Positions 8,626 through 17,231 of a stretch of 64,000 bases of DNA are shown piece by piece. The position numbers were made by a program, and so were the translations under genes. The stretch comes from Paraherbaspirillum soli (GTDB lineage: Bacteria > Pseudomonadota > Gammaproteobacteria > Burkholderiales > Burkholderiaceae_D): NCBI RefSeq assembly GCF_042654985.1, contig NZ_JBHSMT010000008.1:186001-250000 (forward strand), read 5' to 3'. Under the pieces are notes generated by a model, which had not been told where the DNA came from, made no database searches, and saw only the letters and a list, made by a program, of their open reading frames with translations. Each line of letters begins with the position of its first letter. Positions within the stretch are counted from its first letter, which is position 1.

Positions 8626-9603
8626 TTACTTTTCCAGACCGGCAGGCGGCCAGTTTTCCAGCTTCATGCCCAGGGTCAGACCACGGGATGCCAGAACTTC
8701 CTTGATTTCATTCAAGGACTTACGGCCCAGGTTCGGAGTCTTCAACAGTTCATTTTCGCTACGTTGGATCAGGTCACCAATGTAGTAAATGTTTTCTGCT
8801 TTCAGGCAGTTGGCCGAACGCACGGTCAATTCCAGATCATCCACTGGACGCAACAGGATCGGATCGACTTGCGGTGCGCGGGATGGCGCTTCAGCAGCTG
8901 CTTCAGTGCCTTCCAGTGCAGCGAATACATTCAGTTGATCGACCAGCACGCGTGCCGATTGACGAATCGCTTCTTCCGGTGTGATCACGCCATTGGTTTC
9001 AATGTTGATGACCAGCTTGTCCAGGTCGGTACGCTGTTCCACACGTGCTGATTCAACCGCGTAGGAAACACGACGAACCGGCGAGAACGACGCGTCCAGA
9101 ATGATACGGCCGATGGTCTTGTTCGCATCTTCAGTCAGACGGCGGACGTTACCTGGAACGTAACCGCGACCTTTTTCAACCTTGATCTGCATATCCAACG
9201 CGCCGCCGGCGGTCAGGTGCGCGATCACGTGATCCGGATTAACCAGTTCGACGTCATGTGGCAGATCGATGTCGGAAGCCAGTACAGCGCCTTCGCCATC
9301 TTTTTTCAATGTCAGTGTGACTTCGTCGCGATTGTGCAGCTTGAATACGACACCCTTCAGATTCAACAGGATATCGACTACGTCTTCTTGCACGCCGTCC
9401 AGCGACGAATATTCGTGAACCACGCCAGCGATGGTCACTTCGGTTGGCGCGTAACCCACCATGGAGGACAACAATACGCGGCGCAATGCGTTACCCAGAG
9501 TGTGGCCGTAACCACGTTCAAACGGCTCCATCACGACTTTAGCGTGGCCGGCACCCAGGGCTTCTACTTCGATAATACGTGGCTTCAACAAGCTGTTTTG
9601 CAT
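8626..9603 (-). CDS. rpoA: RNA polymerase alpha subunit
   Basis: The 325-residue subunit starts the assembly of RNA polymerase and contacts activators and UP elements. The N-terminal dimerisation domain (about 1-230) carries YGHTLGNALRRVLLSSM. The C-terminal domain (about 250-315) carries DDLELTVRSANCLKAENIYY and then LLKTPNLGRKSLNEIK, the DNA-binding part. The ATG at 9603 has AGAGGA upstream. It is preceded by an intrinsic terminator at 9661-9688, so expression relative to rpsD may be reset here by read-through or by a promoter inside the gap. Confidence 0.99.
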   Translation of the reverse strand: MQNSLLKPRIIEVEALGAGHAKVVMEPFERGYGHTLGNALRRVLLSSMVGYAPTEVTIAGVVHEYSSLDGVQEDVVDILLNLKGVVFKLHNRDEVTLTLKKDGEGAVLASDIDLPHDVELVNPDHVIAHLTAGGALDMQIKVEKGRGYVPGNVRRLTEDANKTIGRIILDASFSPVRRVSYAVESARVEQRTDLDKLVINIETNGVITPEEAIRQSARVLVDQLNVFAALEGTEAAAEAPSRAPQVDPILLRPVDDLELTVRSANCLKAENIYYIGDLIQRSENELLKTPNLGRKSLNEIKEVLASRGLTLGMKLENWPPAGLEK

Positions 9604-9660
9604 GAAATGTCCTCTTCAATACCCTCGGTTCGTTACACCGATAAGGCTGATGGCATTATG

Positions 9661-9688
9661 AAAAAAGCCCATCCACGAATGGATGGGC
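9661..9688 (-). terminator. strong intrinsic terminator between rpsD and rpoA
   Basis: GCCCATCCA (9667-9675) pairs perfectly with TGGATGGGC (9680-9688). On the minus strand the loop is TTCG, a UUCG-type tetraloop, and it is followed by six Ts (9666-9661). It sits inside the alpha operon, so it is an attenuator candidate. Confidence 0.85.
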
Positions 9689-9702
9689 AGGAAAAACTAA
9701 AA

Positions 9703-10326
9703 TTAACGCGAGTACAGTTCGACGATCAGCGATTCGTTGACGTCGTTAGCGATTTCGTTACGATCCGGCAGGGACTTGAAAGTACCTTCCATTTTCTTCG
9801 CATCAACCGAAACCCACGATGGCACGCCACCTTGTTCTGCCAGCGACAACGCTTCAACGATACGCACTTGCTTCTTGGCTTTTTCGCGAACAGCAATGAC
9901 GTCGCCTGGTTTCACTTGGTACGAAGCGATGTTGACCACGTTACCGTTAACGGTGAACGCCTTGTGCGAGACCAATTGACGGCCTTCAGCACGGGTCGAA
10001 CCAAAACCCATACGGTAAACGACGTTGTCCAGACGCGCTTCCAGCAACTTCAACAGTGTTTCACCGGTGTTGCCCTTGCGACGGTCCGCTTCAGCGAAAT
10101 AGCGGCGGAACTGACGTTCCAGAATGCCGTACATGCGTTTTACTTTTTGCTTTTCGCGCAGTTGGTTACCGTAGTCAGAGGTACGGGCACCAGAAGTACG
10201 ACCATGCTGGCCTGGCTTGGAGTCCAGTTTGCACTTGGAATCCAGCGAGCGACGAGCGCTCTTCAGGAACAGGTCCGTGCCTTCGCGGCGGGAGAGTTTT
10301 GCTTTAGGTCCGATATAACGTGCCAC
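9703..10326 (-). CDS. rpsD: 30S ribosomal protein S4
   Basis: The 207-residue protein begins MARYIGPKAKLSRREGTDLF and has the S4 RNA-binding domain at about 97-160 (RLDNVVYRMGFGSTRAEGRQ). S4 is a primary 16S rRNA binder and, in enterobacteria, represses the alpha operon by binding its leader. It is flanked on both sides by terminator-like hairpins, unlike the tight E. coli arrangement. The start has AAAGGAAG upstream. Confidence 0.98.
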   Translation of the reverse strand: MARYIGPKAKLSRREGTDLFLKSARRSLDSKCKLDSKPGQHGRTSGARTSDYGNQLREKQKVKRMYGILERQFRRYFAEADRRKGNTGETLLKLLEARLDNVVYRMGFGSTRAEGRQLVSHKAFTVNGNVVNIASYQVKPGDVIAVREKAKKQVRIVEALSLAEQGGVPSWVSVDAKKMEGTFKSLPDRNEIANDVNESLIVELYSR

Positions 10327-10424
10327 AATGCTTCCTTTAAAAATATGACGCCGGCAGCCGTAACTTGATGTCGTCGGCTGACCCTGCGCTAGTCTGACTC
10401 ACTTGCAATCAGACGGTGGGCTTA

Positions 10425-10455
10425 AGAACAAAACCCGCCAAGGTCATTGGCGGGT
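10425..10455 (-). terminator. terminator-like hairpin between rpsK and rpsD
   Basis: ACCCGCCA (10433-10440) pairs perfectly with TGGCGGGT (10448-10455). On the minus strand the stem runs into TTTTGTTCTT, a usable U-rich tail. It lies after rpsK in the middle of the alpha operon and may split rpsMK from rpsD-rpoA-rplQ. Confidence 0.75.
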
Positions 10456-10502
10456 AACTTGTATTCTGCTGTTCAAGAAAAACAGCGAATATCAGAATCG
10501 AC

Positions 10503-10907
10503 TTAGATACGACGACGCTTAGGTGGGCGACAGCCGTTGTGCGGAACTGGAGTCACGTCTTGAATCTCGGTGATTTTTATACCCAGATTGTTCAATGCGC
10601 GAACTGCAGATTCACGACCTGGGCCTGGGCCCTTGATGCGAACTTCCAGATTCTTTACGCCACATTCCACAGCCACTTTACCGGCCGCTTCAGCTGCAAC
10701 CTGCGCTGCAAATGGAGTCGACTTGCGGGAGCCTTTAAAGCCAGCACCACCAGATGTCGCCCATGACAACGCGTTACCTTGACGATCGGTAATCGTGATG
10801 ATGGTGTTGTTAAAGGACGCGTGAATGTGTGCGATGCCTTCTGCAACGTTCTTTTTAACTTTTTTACGCACACGTGCTGCTGCGGCGCTATTTGGGGACT
10901 TTGCCAT
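10503..10907 (-). CDS. rpsK: 30S ribosomal protein S11
   Basis: The 134-residue protein has the S11 landmarks AHIHASFNNTIITITDRQGN, GPGPGRESAVRAL and the basic end HNGCRPPKRRRI. It sits on the 30S platform next to mRNA and S7. It follows rpsM in the alpha operon; the 111-base gap to rpsM holds one copy of the dispersed palindromic repeat. Confidence 0.98.
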   Translation of the reverse strand: MAKSPNSAAAARVRKKVKKNVAEGIAHIHASFNNTIITITDRQGNALSWATSGGAGFKGSRKSTPFAAQVAAEAAGKVAVECGVKNLEVRIKGPGPGRESAVRALNNLGIKITEIQDVTPVPHNGCRPPKRRRI

Positions 10908-10944
10908 AATAATTTCCTTGATCCGACTACCTAAATTTAATTAT

Positions 10945-11001
10945 TTGCGAGACAGAGTTTAAAAGTCGCCGCAGCGCGACGAATTACTCTGTCCCCAACT
11001 A
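10945..11001. repeat. REP-like palindromic repeat, copy A
   Basis: An imperfect palindrome with one arm reading GACAGAGTTTAAAAG and the other GAATTACTCTGTCCCCAAC. Related copies are at 24067, 33930, 34096 and 51724. It lies between rpsM and rpsK. Confidence 0.75.
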
Positions 11002-11018
11002 ATTAATAAGCGCCTAAA

Positions 11019-11384
11019 TTACTTCTTCAGCGATTGAGCGGCTTTGCGCGGGCCCTTGCGGGTACGAGCATTGGTACGAGTGCGTTGACCACGGCAAGGC
11101 AAGCCTTTGCGATGACGCATACCACGATAGCAACCGAGATCCATCAAACGCTTGATGTTCATCGACAGTTCACGACGCAGATCACCTTCAACGACGAATT
11201 TTGCAATTTCGTCGCGCAGCTTTTCCAGTTCGCTATCGTCGAGATCTTTGATCTTCTTCGTAGTCAAAATACCCGTGCTTTCGCAGATTTCCTGTGCGCG
11301 TGGGCGGCCAACACCGTAGATGGCTGTGAGGCCGATAACAGTGTGCTGATGGTTGGGGATATTGACCCCTGCAATACGTGCCAT
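11019..11384 (-). CDS. rpsM: 30S ribosomal protein S13
   Basis: The 121-residue protein begins MARIAGVNIPNHQHTVIGLT and ends with the basic tail RGQRTRTNARTRKGPRKA, which reaches towards the P-site tRNA. S13 bridges to the 50S head contact. It is the first gene of the alpha group and follows rpmJ by 27 bases. Confidence 0.98.
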   Translation of the reverse strand: MARIAGVNIPNHQHTVIGLTAIYGVGRPRAQEICESTGILTTKKIKDLDDSELEKLRDEIAKFVVEGDLRRELSMNIKRLMDLGCYRGMRHRKGLPCRGQRTRTNARTRKGPRKAAQSLKK

Positions 11385-11411
11385 TCGTTATTCCTCGATC
11401 AATAACGTTAA

Positions 11412-11525
11412 TTAACCTTGGCGCTGTTTATGGCGCGGTTCCGTACAAATGACGCGGACAACGCCTTTGCGCTTAATGATCTTACAGTTGCGGCAGATCC
11501 GCTTGACTGATGCGAGCACTTTCAT
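11412..11525 (-). CDS. rpmJ: 50S ribosomal protein L36
   Basis: This 37-residue protein starts MKVLASVKRICRNCKIIKRK. It is a zinc-ribbon form with C11, C14, C27 and H32 as ligands, ending EPRHKQRQG. L36 binds the 23S rRNA near helices 89-91. It was identified by translating the gap between rpsM and infA. The position secY-infA-rpmJ-rpsM is the usual betaproteobacterial order. AGAGGG lies just upstream of the ATG. Confidence 0.96.
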   Translation of the reverse strand: MKVLASVKRICRNCKIIKRKGVVRVICTEPRHKQRQG

Positions 11526-11559
11526 TTTTGCCCTCTTTCGTTCTAGGTTCTAATTGCTG

Positions 11560-11778
11560 TTACTTGGTACGGAACACAATCCGTGCCCGGCTTAAATCAT
11601 AAGGCGTCAATTCTACCGTCACCTTATCTCCTGGCAGGATGCGAATATAGTTCATGCGCATCTTGCCAGAAATATGACCGAGGACGATATGTCCGTTTTC
11701 CAACTTGACTCTAAATGTTGCATTGGGGAGATTCTCTAGAATCTCGCCTTGCATCTGGATAACGTCGTCTTTTGCCAT
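11560..11778 (-). CDS. infA: translation initiation factor IF-1
   Basis: The 72-residue S1-type OB-fold protein begins MAKDDVIQMQGEILENLPNA and ends YDLSRARIVFRTK, matching IF-1 along its length. It binds the 30S A site during initiation. It is placed between secY and rpmJ, as in many betaproteobacteria rather than at the E. coli clpA locus. Confidence 0.98.
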   Translation of the reverse strand: MAKDDVIQMQGEILENLPNATFRVKLENGHIVLGHISGKMRMNYIRILPGDKVTVELTPYDLSRARIVFRTK

Positions 11779-11813
11779 TCGGTCTACTGGTTCCTCTGGT
11801 CGCTCATTTCAAC

Positions 11814-13145
11814 TTAGCGCGTCGAAATGCCGCCCTTGAAGTTTGCTTTACGTAGCAGCGAATCATATTGCTGCGACATCACATAATTCTGCACTTGTGC
11901 CATGAAGTCCATGGTAACTACAACGATAATCAACAGCGATGTACCACCAAAATAAAACGGTACTTTCCAGCGAGCGATCAAGAATTCCGGCACCAAACAG
12001 ACAACCGTAATATAAACCGCGCCAACTAGCGTCAAACGCATCAAGATCTTGTCGATATAACGTGCAGTCTGTTCACCTGGACGAATCCCCGGCACAAAAG
12101 CACCGCTCTTCTTCAGGTTATCTGCAGTCTCTTTGCTATTGAATACCAACGCGGTATAAAAGAAGCAGAAAAACATGATGGCAACTGCATACAACAGAGC
12201 ATGAATCGGTTCACCAGGAGCCATCGATGCCGACAGGTCTTTCAAGAAATTGACTACTGGATTCGTAGAATTACCAGAAGTAAACCAACCCGTGATTGTC
12301 GCAGGAAACAAGATGATCGAGGAAGCAAAAATAGGAGGAATCACACCAGCCATATTCAACTTCAAAGGCAAATGGCTGCTTTGACCGCCATAAATCTTGT
12401 TACCGACCTGGCGCTTGGCATAGTTCACCAATATTTTGCGCTGACCACGTTCAATAAACACGACCAGGAAAGTTACGCCTGCTGCAATCAAACAAATCAA
12501 GATTGCCGACAACGCACTCATCGAACCAGTACTAACTTGGCCAAACAAACCGCCGACAGCACTTGGCAAGCCAGCTGCGATACCTGCAAAGATGATGATA
12601 GAGATCCCGTTACCAAGACCACGTTCGGTAATTTGCTCACCTAACCACATCAAAAACATGGTCCCTGTCACCAGCGTAACCACAGTAGTGAAACGGAAGG
12701 CAAGACCTGCATCCAGCACCAATCCAGGTTGCGACTCTAAAGCTACAGCAATACCTAAGGCCTGAAAGGTCGCTAACAGCAACGTACCGTAACGCGTATA
12801 TTGCGTAATCTTGCGACGCCCCGACTCACCCTCTTTTTTCAATGCTTCCAGCTGAGGCGAAACGATCGACATCAATTGCATAACAATCGACGCCGAAATA
12901 TACGGCATGATACCCAATGCGAATACTGTGAACCTCGACAGCGCACCGCCCGAAAACATGTTAAACATTCCCAGAATACCGCTCTGGTGCTGCCTAAACA
13001 ATTGAGCTAACTGTGATGGGTCAATCCCTGGAACAGGAATGTGCGCACCAATACGATAAACAACCAGTGCCGCAAGCAGGAACCACAGACGGCCCCATGG
13101 GAAGCCGCTCGCAGCACTCTTTGCAAGTTGGGGGGAAGTCGCCAA
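11814..13145 (-). CDS. secY: preprotein translocase subunit SecY
   Basis: The 443-residue channel protein of the SecYEG translocon has ten membrane helices. Recognisable parts are the plug and helix 2 region (SGGALSRFTVFALGIMPYIS), the cytosolic loop with ERGQRKILVNYAKRQ, and the C-terminal EEL-type end with LRKANFKGGISTR. It is the last large gene of the spc operon, 26 bases after rplO. The partner secE lies at 41.9 kb. Confidence 0.98.
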   Translation of the reverse strand: MATSPQLAKSAASGFPWGRLWFLLAALVVYRIGAHIPVPGIDPSQLAQLFRQHQSGILGMFNMFSGGALSRFTVFALGIMPYISASIVMQLMSIVSPQLEALKKEGESGRRKITQYTRYGTLLLATFQALGIAVALESQPGLVLDAGLAFRFTTVVTLVTGTMFLMWLGEQITERGLGNGISIIIFAGIAAGLPSAVGGLFGQVSTGSMSALSAILICLIAAGVTFLVVFIERGQRKILVNYAKRQVGNKIYGGQSSHLPLKLNMAGVIPPIFASSIILFPATITGWFTSGNSTNPVVNFLKDLSASMAPGEPIHALLYAVAIMFFCFFYTALVFNSKETADNLKKSGAFVPGIRPGEQTARYIDKILMRLTLVGAVYITVVCLVPEFLIARWKVPFYFGGTSLLIIVVVTMDFMAQVQNYVMSQQYDSLLRKANFKGGISTR

Positions 13146-13171
13146 TTATTGCTCCGAGTTAGGATGCCAAA

Positions 13172-13603
13172 TTAAGCAACGGATCCGCCGGCCGCTTCAA
13201 TCGCAGCTTTTGCACCTTTGGTAGCGATCAATCCCTTGAGCGTTACTTTTTTAGTGACTTCGCCCGACAGAATAACGCGTACCACACGTGCCAGCTCGCC
13301 GATCACGCCAGCTTGCTTCAAAACCAGAATATCGACTTCTGTCACTGGCAGGTTTTCCAGGTCAGACAAGCGAACTTCCGCTTTGTACGGAGTTGCCATC
13401 GACTTGAAACCACGCTTAGGCAAACGACGTTGCAAAGGCATTTGACCGCCTTCAAAACCGACCTTGTGGAAACCGCCTGAACGCGACTTTTGACCCTTGT
13501 GACCACGGCCGGACGTTTTGCCCAGGCCAGAGCCGATACCACGACCAACGCGACGCTTGTAATGCTTGGCGCCATCAGCAGGTTGAATAGTATTCAATTC
13601 CAT
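13172..13603 (-). CDS. rplO: 50S ribosomal protein L15
   Basis: The 143-residue protein begins MELNTIQPADGAKHYKRRVG and has the Gly/Lys/Arg-rich L15 extension GRGIGSGLGKTSGRGHKGQK. The ATG at 13603 has GGAG upstream; an upstream in-frame ATG would add six residues not seen in the family. L15 is a late assembly protein of the 50S. It lies six... bases-scale spacing after rpmD in the spc operon. Confidence 0.97.
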   Translation of the reverse strand: MELNTIQPADGAKHYKRRVGRGIGSGLGKTSGRGHKGQKSRSGGFHKVGFEGGQMPLQRRLPKRGFKSMATPYKAEVRLSDLENLPVTEVDILVLKQAGVIGELARVVRVILSGEVTKKVTLKGLIATKGAKAAIEAAGGSVA

Positions 13604-13629
13604 AATTTGCTCCGTTCGCAAGCGTTAGC

Positions 13630-13809
13630 TTACGAAACCACTTTCACAAGATATGACACTTTATTGATCATGCCGCGCACAGCTGGAGTGTCTTGCAATT
13701 CGGAGACCGAATTTACGCGACGCAAACCGAGACCGCGAACAGTTGCGCGATGAGTTTCGCGCGTGCCGATCAAACCCTTGACCAATTGTACTTTTACAGT
13801 CTTTGTCAT
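13630..13809 (-). CDS. rpmD: 50S ribosomal protein L30
   Basis: The 59-residue protein begins MTKTVKVQLVKGLIGTRETH and continues with RGLGLRRVNSVSELQDTPAV, the L30 core. The ATG at 13809 was chosen because AAGGTGATC lies upstream; the longer frame has ten extra residues that belong to the end of rpsE. It lies between rpsE and rplO. Confidence 0.96.
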   Translation of the reverse strand: MTKTVKVQLVKGLIGTRETHRATVRGLGLRRVNSVSELQDTPAVRGMINKVSYLVKVVS

Positions 13810-13819
13810 TTTGATCACC

Positions 13820-14338
13820 TTAGCCCAGAATTTCTTCAACGGACTTGCCGCGTTTAGCAGCGATCTCCGAAGGAGTGTTCATTTTTGCCAAACCGTTCAA
13901 AGTGGCGCGAACCATGTTGTATGGATTGGTGGAACCGTTGGACTTGGCCACAACGTTAGTAACACCCATCACTTCAAAAATTGCGCGCATTGGACCGCCG
14001 GCGATAACACCAGTACCGTCTTTAGCTGGCGTCATCAGAACTGACGAAGCGCCATGCTTACCGGTAACGGTGTGTTGCAGGGTACCGTTCTTCAACGTTA
14101 CCTTGATCATCTTACGACGTGCTTCTTCCATTGCCTTCTGCACAGCGACTGGCACTTCTTTCGATTTGCCCTTGCCCATGCCAATACGGCCATCGCCATC
14201 ACCAACAACAGCCAATGCAGCGAAACCCATGATACGACCACCCTTGACCACTTTGGTCACACGGTTGACCGCGATCATTTTTTCGCGCATGCCATCATCC
14301 GGCTTATCGCTTTGCATTTTTGATTGCATTTTTGCCAT
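13820..14338 (-). CDS. rpsE: 30S ribosomal protein S5
   Basis: The 172-residue protein has the S5 double-stranded RNA-binding domain (MIAVNRVTKVVKGGRIMGF) and the C-terminal domain with GGPMRAIFEVMGVTNVVAKS. It helps mRNA unwinding and decoding accuracy. It starts MAKMQSKMQSD with AGGAAG upstream, 12 bases after rplR. Confidence 0.98.
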   Translation of the reverse strand: MAKMQSKMQSDKPDDGMREKMIAVNRVTKVVKGGRIMGFAALAVVGDGDGRIGMGKGKSKEVPVAVQKAMEEARRKMIKVTLKNGTLQHTVTGKHGASSVLMTPAKDGTGVIAGGPMRAIFEVMGVTNVVAKSNGSTNPYNMVRATLNGLAKMNTPSEIAAKRGKSVEEILG

Positions 14339-14350
14339 GACGATTCTTCC

Positions 14351-14713
14351 TTAGAACTTCAGACCGGCTTCACGGGCGGCATCTGCCAGCACCTTGACGC
14401 GGCCGTGGTAACGGAAACCGGAGCGATCAAACGCGACTTCGGTAACTCCTGCTTTCAGTGCCTTCTCGGCAACGCGCTTGCCAACCAGAGATGCAGCTGC
14501 CGTATTGCCGCCTGCGCCGGACTTGCCGGCCAGTTCTGCACGTACTTCAGCTTCCAGTGTGGAGGCCGAAGCCAGCACTTTAGCGTCAGGGCCGATGATG
14601 CTGGCGTAAATGTGCAAGTTGGTACGATGCACTGCCAGGCGGTTCACCTTTAACTCTGCGATCTTGGCACGCGTTTGGCGTGAACGGCGCAGACGTGATT
14701 GTTTCTTATCCAT
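14351..14713 (-). CDS. rplR: 50S ribosomal protein L18
   Basis: The 120-residue protein begins MDKKQSRLRRSRQTRAKIAE and carries the L18 motifs RLAVHRTNLHIYA and GFRYHGRVKVLADAAREAGL. L18 brings 5S rRNA into the 50S subunit with L5. The ATG at 14713 is preferred to a TTG two codons earlier. It sits between rplF and rpsE. Confidence 0.97.
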   Translation of the reverse strand: MDKKQSRLRRSRQTRAKIAELKVNRLAVHRTNLHIYASIIGPDAKVLASASTLEAEVRAELAGKSGAGGNTAAASLVGKRVAEKALKAGVTEVAFDRSGFRYHGRVKVLADAAREAGLKF

Positions 14714-14725
14714 CGTCAACCCCTA

Positions 14726-15259
14726 TTACTTCTTCTTGGTTTCTTTAAGGATTACCACTTCGTCCGAGTAACGAACGCCCTTGCCCTTATATGGCTCAGG
14801 TTCGCGGTAAGCACGAACTTCGGCAGCAACCTGACCAACACGTTGCTTGTCGATACCCTTGATCAGGATTTCGGTTTGCGTCGGTGTCTCAACCTTCACG
14901 CCTTGCGGCATTTGGTGAACAACCGGATGCGAGAAACCGAGCGACAGATTCAACTTGTCACCTTGTGCTTGCGCACGAAAACCAACGCCGACCAAGTTCA
15001 GCTTCTTTTCAAAGCCTTTGGTAACACCATTCACCATGTTGTTGACCAGAGCACGCAAGGTGCCGGACATCGCATTGGCTTCGCGGCTGTCGTCAGCGGC
15101 AGCGAAATTCAGCGTACCGTTGTTGTTTTCGATTTTTACCAGGCCATTCAAAGCCTGGGAAAGTGAGCCCAGCGGGCCCTTAACTGTGATCTGCGCTGCT
15201 GTAATGGTCGCTTCCGCGCCAGTTGGCAGTGCAATCGGCATTTTACCTACACGAGACAT
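14726..15259 (-). CDS. rplF: 50S ribosomal protein L6
   Basis: The 177-residue protein begins MSRVGKMPIALPTGAEATIT and ends with the L6 signature region PEPYKGKGVRYSDEVVILKE. It lies near the factor-binding site. The ATG at 15259 has AAGGAG upstream; the longer in-frame extension of 15 residues overlaps rpsH and is not family-like. Confidence 0.98.
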   Translation of the reverse strand: MSRVGKMPIALPTGAEATITAAQITVKGPLGSLSQALNGLVKIENNNGTLNFAAADDSREANAMSGTLRALVNNMVNGVTKGFEKKLNLVGVGFRAQAQGDKLNLSLGFSHPVVHQMPQGVKVETPTQTEILIKGIDKQRVGQVAAEVRAYREPEPYKGKGVRYSDEVVILKETKKK

Positions 15260-15269
15260 ATTGCACTCC

Positions 15270-15665
15270 TTAGGCGACGTAGCAAATAACTTCGCCACCG
15301 ACACCGGTTGCGCGCGCTTTGCGGTCCGTCATGACACCAGCTGGTGTCGAAATAATTGCCACACCCAAGCCGTTCATCACGTTAGGAATGTCATCTTTGC
15401 CTTTATAGATACGCAGCCCTGGACGGGACACGCGATCAAGACGTTCAATGACAGGACGGCCGGCGTAATACTTCAAACCGATTTTGAGTTCCGCTTTGCC
15501 ACCTTCTTCGGTAACAGCGAAATCTTCAATGTAACCCTCGTCCTTGAGGACATTGGCAATCGCAACTTTGACCTTCGACGATGGCATTGCCACTGCTGTC
15601 TTGTGAACTACTTGCGCATTGCGGATACGGGTCAGCATATCGGCGATAGGATCGCTCATACTCAT
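15270..15665 (-). CDS. rpsH: 30S ribosomal protein S8
   Basis: The 131-residue protein begins MSMSDPIADMLTRIRNAQVV and ends with the S8 signature STPAGVMTDRKARATGVGGE. S8 binds helix 21 of 16S rRNA and in E. coli also represses the spc operon at the rplE region. It lies between rpsN and rplF. Confidence 0.98.
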   Translation of the reverse strand: MSMSDPIADMLTRIRNAQVVHKTAVAMPSSKVKVAIANVLKDEGYIEDFAVTEEGGKAELKIGLKYYAGRPVIERLDRVSRPGLRIYKGKDDIPNVMNGLGVAIISTPAGVMTDRKARATGVGGEVICYVA

Positions 15666-15679
15666 TGCATATTCTCCTA

Positions 15680-15985
15680 TTACCAGCTTGCTTTTGTCAT
15701 ACCCGGAATCTCGCCACGCATGGCGATTTCACGGAGTTTAATACGGCCCAAACCGAACTTGCGGAAAGTGCCACGTGGACGACCAGTCAGGGAGCAACGA
15801 TTACGTTGACGGGTCGGAGCCGAGTTACGTGGCAGCGCTTGCAATTTCAAGCGAGCTTCGTAGCGCTCTTCTTCCGACTTCGATTGGTCATCAATGATTG
15901 CCTTCAACTCGGCCCGCTTGCCGGCATACTTCTTTACCAGGTCAGCGCGCTTTTGTTCACGGTTAATCAGTGCCAGTTTTGCCAT
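15680..15985 (-). CDS. rpsN: 30S ribosomal protein S14 (zinc-free form)
   Basis: The 101-residue protein is the longer, cysteine-free S14 type: MAKLALINREQKRADLVKKY at the start and NRCSLTGRPRGTFRKFGLGR near the end. A single cysteine remains, so there is no CxxC zinc ribbon. It lies between rplE and rpsH in the spc operon. Confidence 0.98.
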   Translation of the reverse strand: MAKLALINREQKRADLVKKYAGKRAELKAIIDDQSKSEEERYEARLKLQALPRNSAPTRQRNRCSLTGRPRGTFRKFGLGRIKLREIAMRGEIPGMTKASW

Positions 15986-15992
15986 GGCAACC

Positions 15993-16532
15993 TCAGTTTC
16001 TGAACGGAAATTTAAATGCGGCGAGAAGCGATTTTGCTTCGTCGTCGGTCTTTGCAGTCGTTGTGATGCTGATATTCATACCACGCAACACGTCGATCTT
16101 GTCGTACTCAATTTCGGGGAAAATGATCTGCTCTTTCACACCGATGTTGTAGTTGCCACGACCGTCGAATGCACGACCGGACACACCACGGAAGTCACGT
16201 ACGCGTGGTAACGCAACAGTGATCAGGCGATCCAGAAATTCGTACATATGAGCGCCACGCAATGTGACCATGCAACCAATCGGGTAGCCTTCACGGATTT
16301 TAAAACCCGCAATCGCTTTACGCGCCTTGGTCACGACTGGCTTTTGACCTGCAATCTTGGTCAAGTCGCCAACAGCGTGCTCAATAATTTTCTTGTCGGC
16401 GATTGCTTCGGACAACCCCATGTTCAGGGTGATCTTCAGAATACGCGGGACTTCCATCACTGACTTGTACGCGTATTTCGCGGTCAAGTCGGCAACGACC
16501 TTTTCTTTATAGAATTCTTGGAGACGGGCCAT
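15993..16532 (-). CDS. rplE: 50S ribosomal protein L5
   Basis: The 179-residue protein carries the L5 motifs VPRILKITLNMGLSEA and GYPIGCMVTLRGAHMYEFLD. L5 binds 5S rRNA and contacts the P-site tRNA. It is six bases downstream of rplX in the spc operon. Confidence 0.98.
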   Translation of the reverse strand: MARLQEFYKEKVVADLTAKYAYKSVMEVPRILKITLNMGLSEAIADKKIIEHAVGDLTKIAGQKPVVTKARKAIAGFKIREGYPIGCMVTLRGAHMYEFLDRLITVALPRVRDFRGVSGRAFDGRGNYNIGVKEQIIFPEIEYDKIDVLRGMNISITTTAKTDDEAKSLLAAFKFPFRN

Positions 16533-16538
16533 GATCTC

Positions 16539-16853
16539 TTAAACCTTAACAACTTCGCCGCTGGACTTGAAAACGCGAACCTTCTTGCCGTCCACGTCTT
16601 TAAAGCCCACACGATCTGCCTTGCCAGTTGCTGCGTTGAACAACGCAACATTTGACACATGAATTGGCATCAGCTTATCGACGATGCCACCAGTTACGCC
16701 AGTCATCGGGTTTGGCTTGGTCGCTTTTTTAGCGACATTCACACCCTCTACGACAACATAGCTAGCGTCCACGCGCTGTTTAACAACACCGCGCTTGCCC
16801 TTGTCTTTACCAGTCAGGACGATTACCTCGTCGCTTTTCCGAATCTTATCCAT
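16539..16853 (-). CDS. rplX: 50S ribosomal protein L24
   Basis: The 104-residue protein has the KOW motif near the N-terminus (DEVIVLTGKDKGKRGVVKQR). L24 is one of the two initiators of 50S assembly. It follows rplN by nine bases. Confidence 0.98.
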   Translation of the reverse strand: MDKIRKSDEVIVLTGKDKGKRGVVKQRVDASYVVVEGVNVAKKATKPNPMTGVTGGIVDKLMPIHVSNVALFNAATGKADRVGFKDVDGKKVRVFKSSGEVVKV

Positions 16854-16862
16854 CTCGACTCC

Positions 16863-17231
16863 TTACAGCACTTCAGGCGCGAGCGACACAATCTTCATGA
16901 AGCGCTCAGTGCGCAGTTCACGAGTGACTGGTCCAAAAATACGCGTACCAATTGGCTCAAGCTTCGCATTCAGCAATACTGCTGCATTGCCATCGAACTT
17001 GACCAACGAACCGTCTTGGCGACGAACACCCTTTGCGGTTCGCACCACAACGGCGTTATAGATCTCGCCTTTCTTTACGCGGCCACGCGGGGCAGCGACT
17101 TTGACGGTAACCTTGATCACATCACCAATGCTGGCATAGCGACGCTTGGAACCACCCAGAACTTTGATGCACATGACTTCGCGCGCACCAGTGTTGTCGG
17201 CTACTTCGAGCCGGCTTTCCGTTTGAATCAT
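16863..17231 (-). CDS. rplN: 50S ribosomal protein L14
   Basis: The 122-residue protein begins MIQTESRLEVADNTGAREVM and ends RERFMKIVSLAPEVL-like (ELRTERFMKIVSLAPEVL), typical L14. It is the first gene of the spc group, preceded by a 227-base gap at the S10/spc operon junction. Confidence 0.98.
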   Translation of the reverse strand: MIQTESRLEVADNTGAREVMCIKVLGGSKRRYASIGDVIKVTVKVAAPRGRVKKGEIYNAVVVRTAKGVRRQDGSLVKFDGNAAVLLNAKLEPIGTRIFGPVTRELRTERFMKIVSLAPEVL

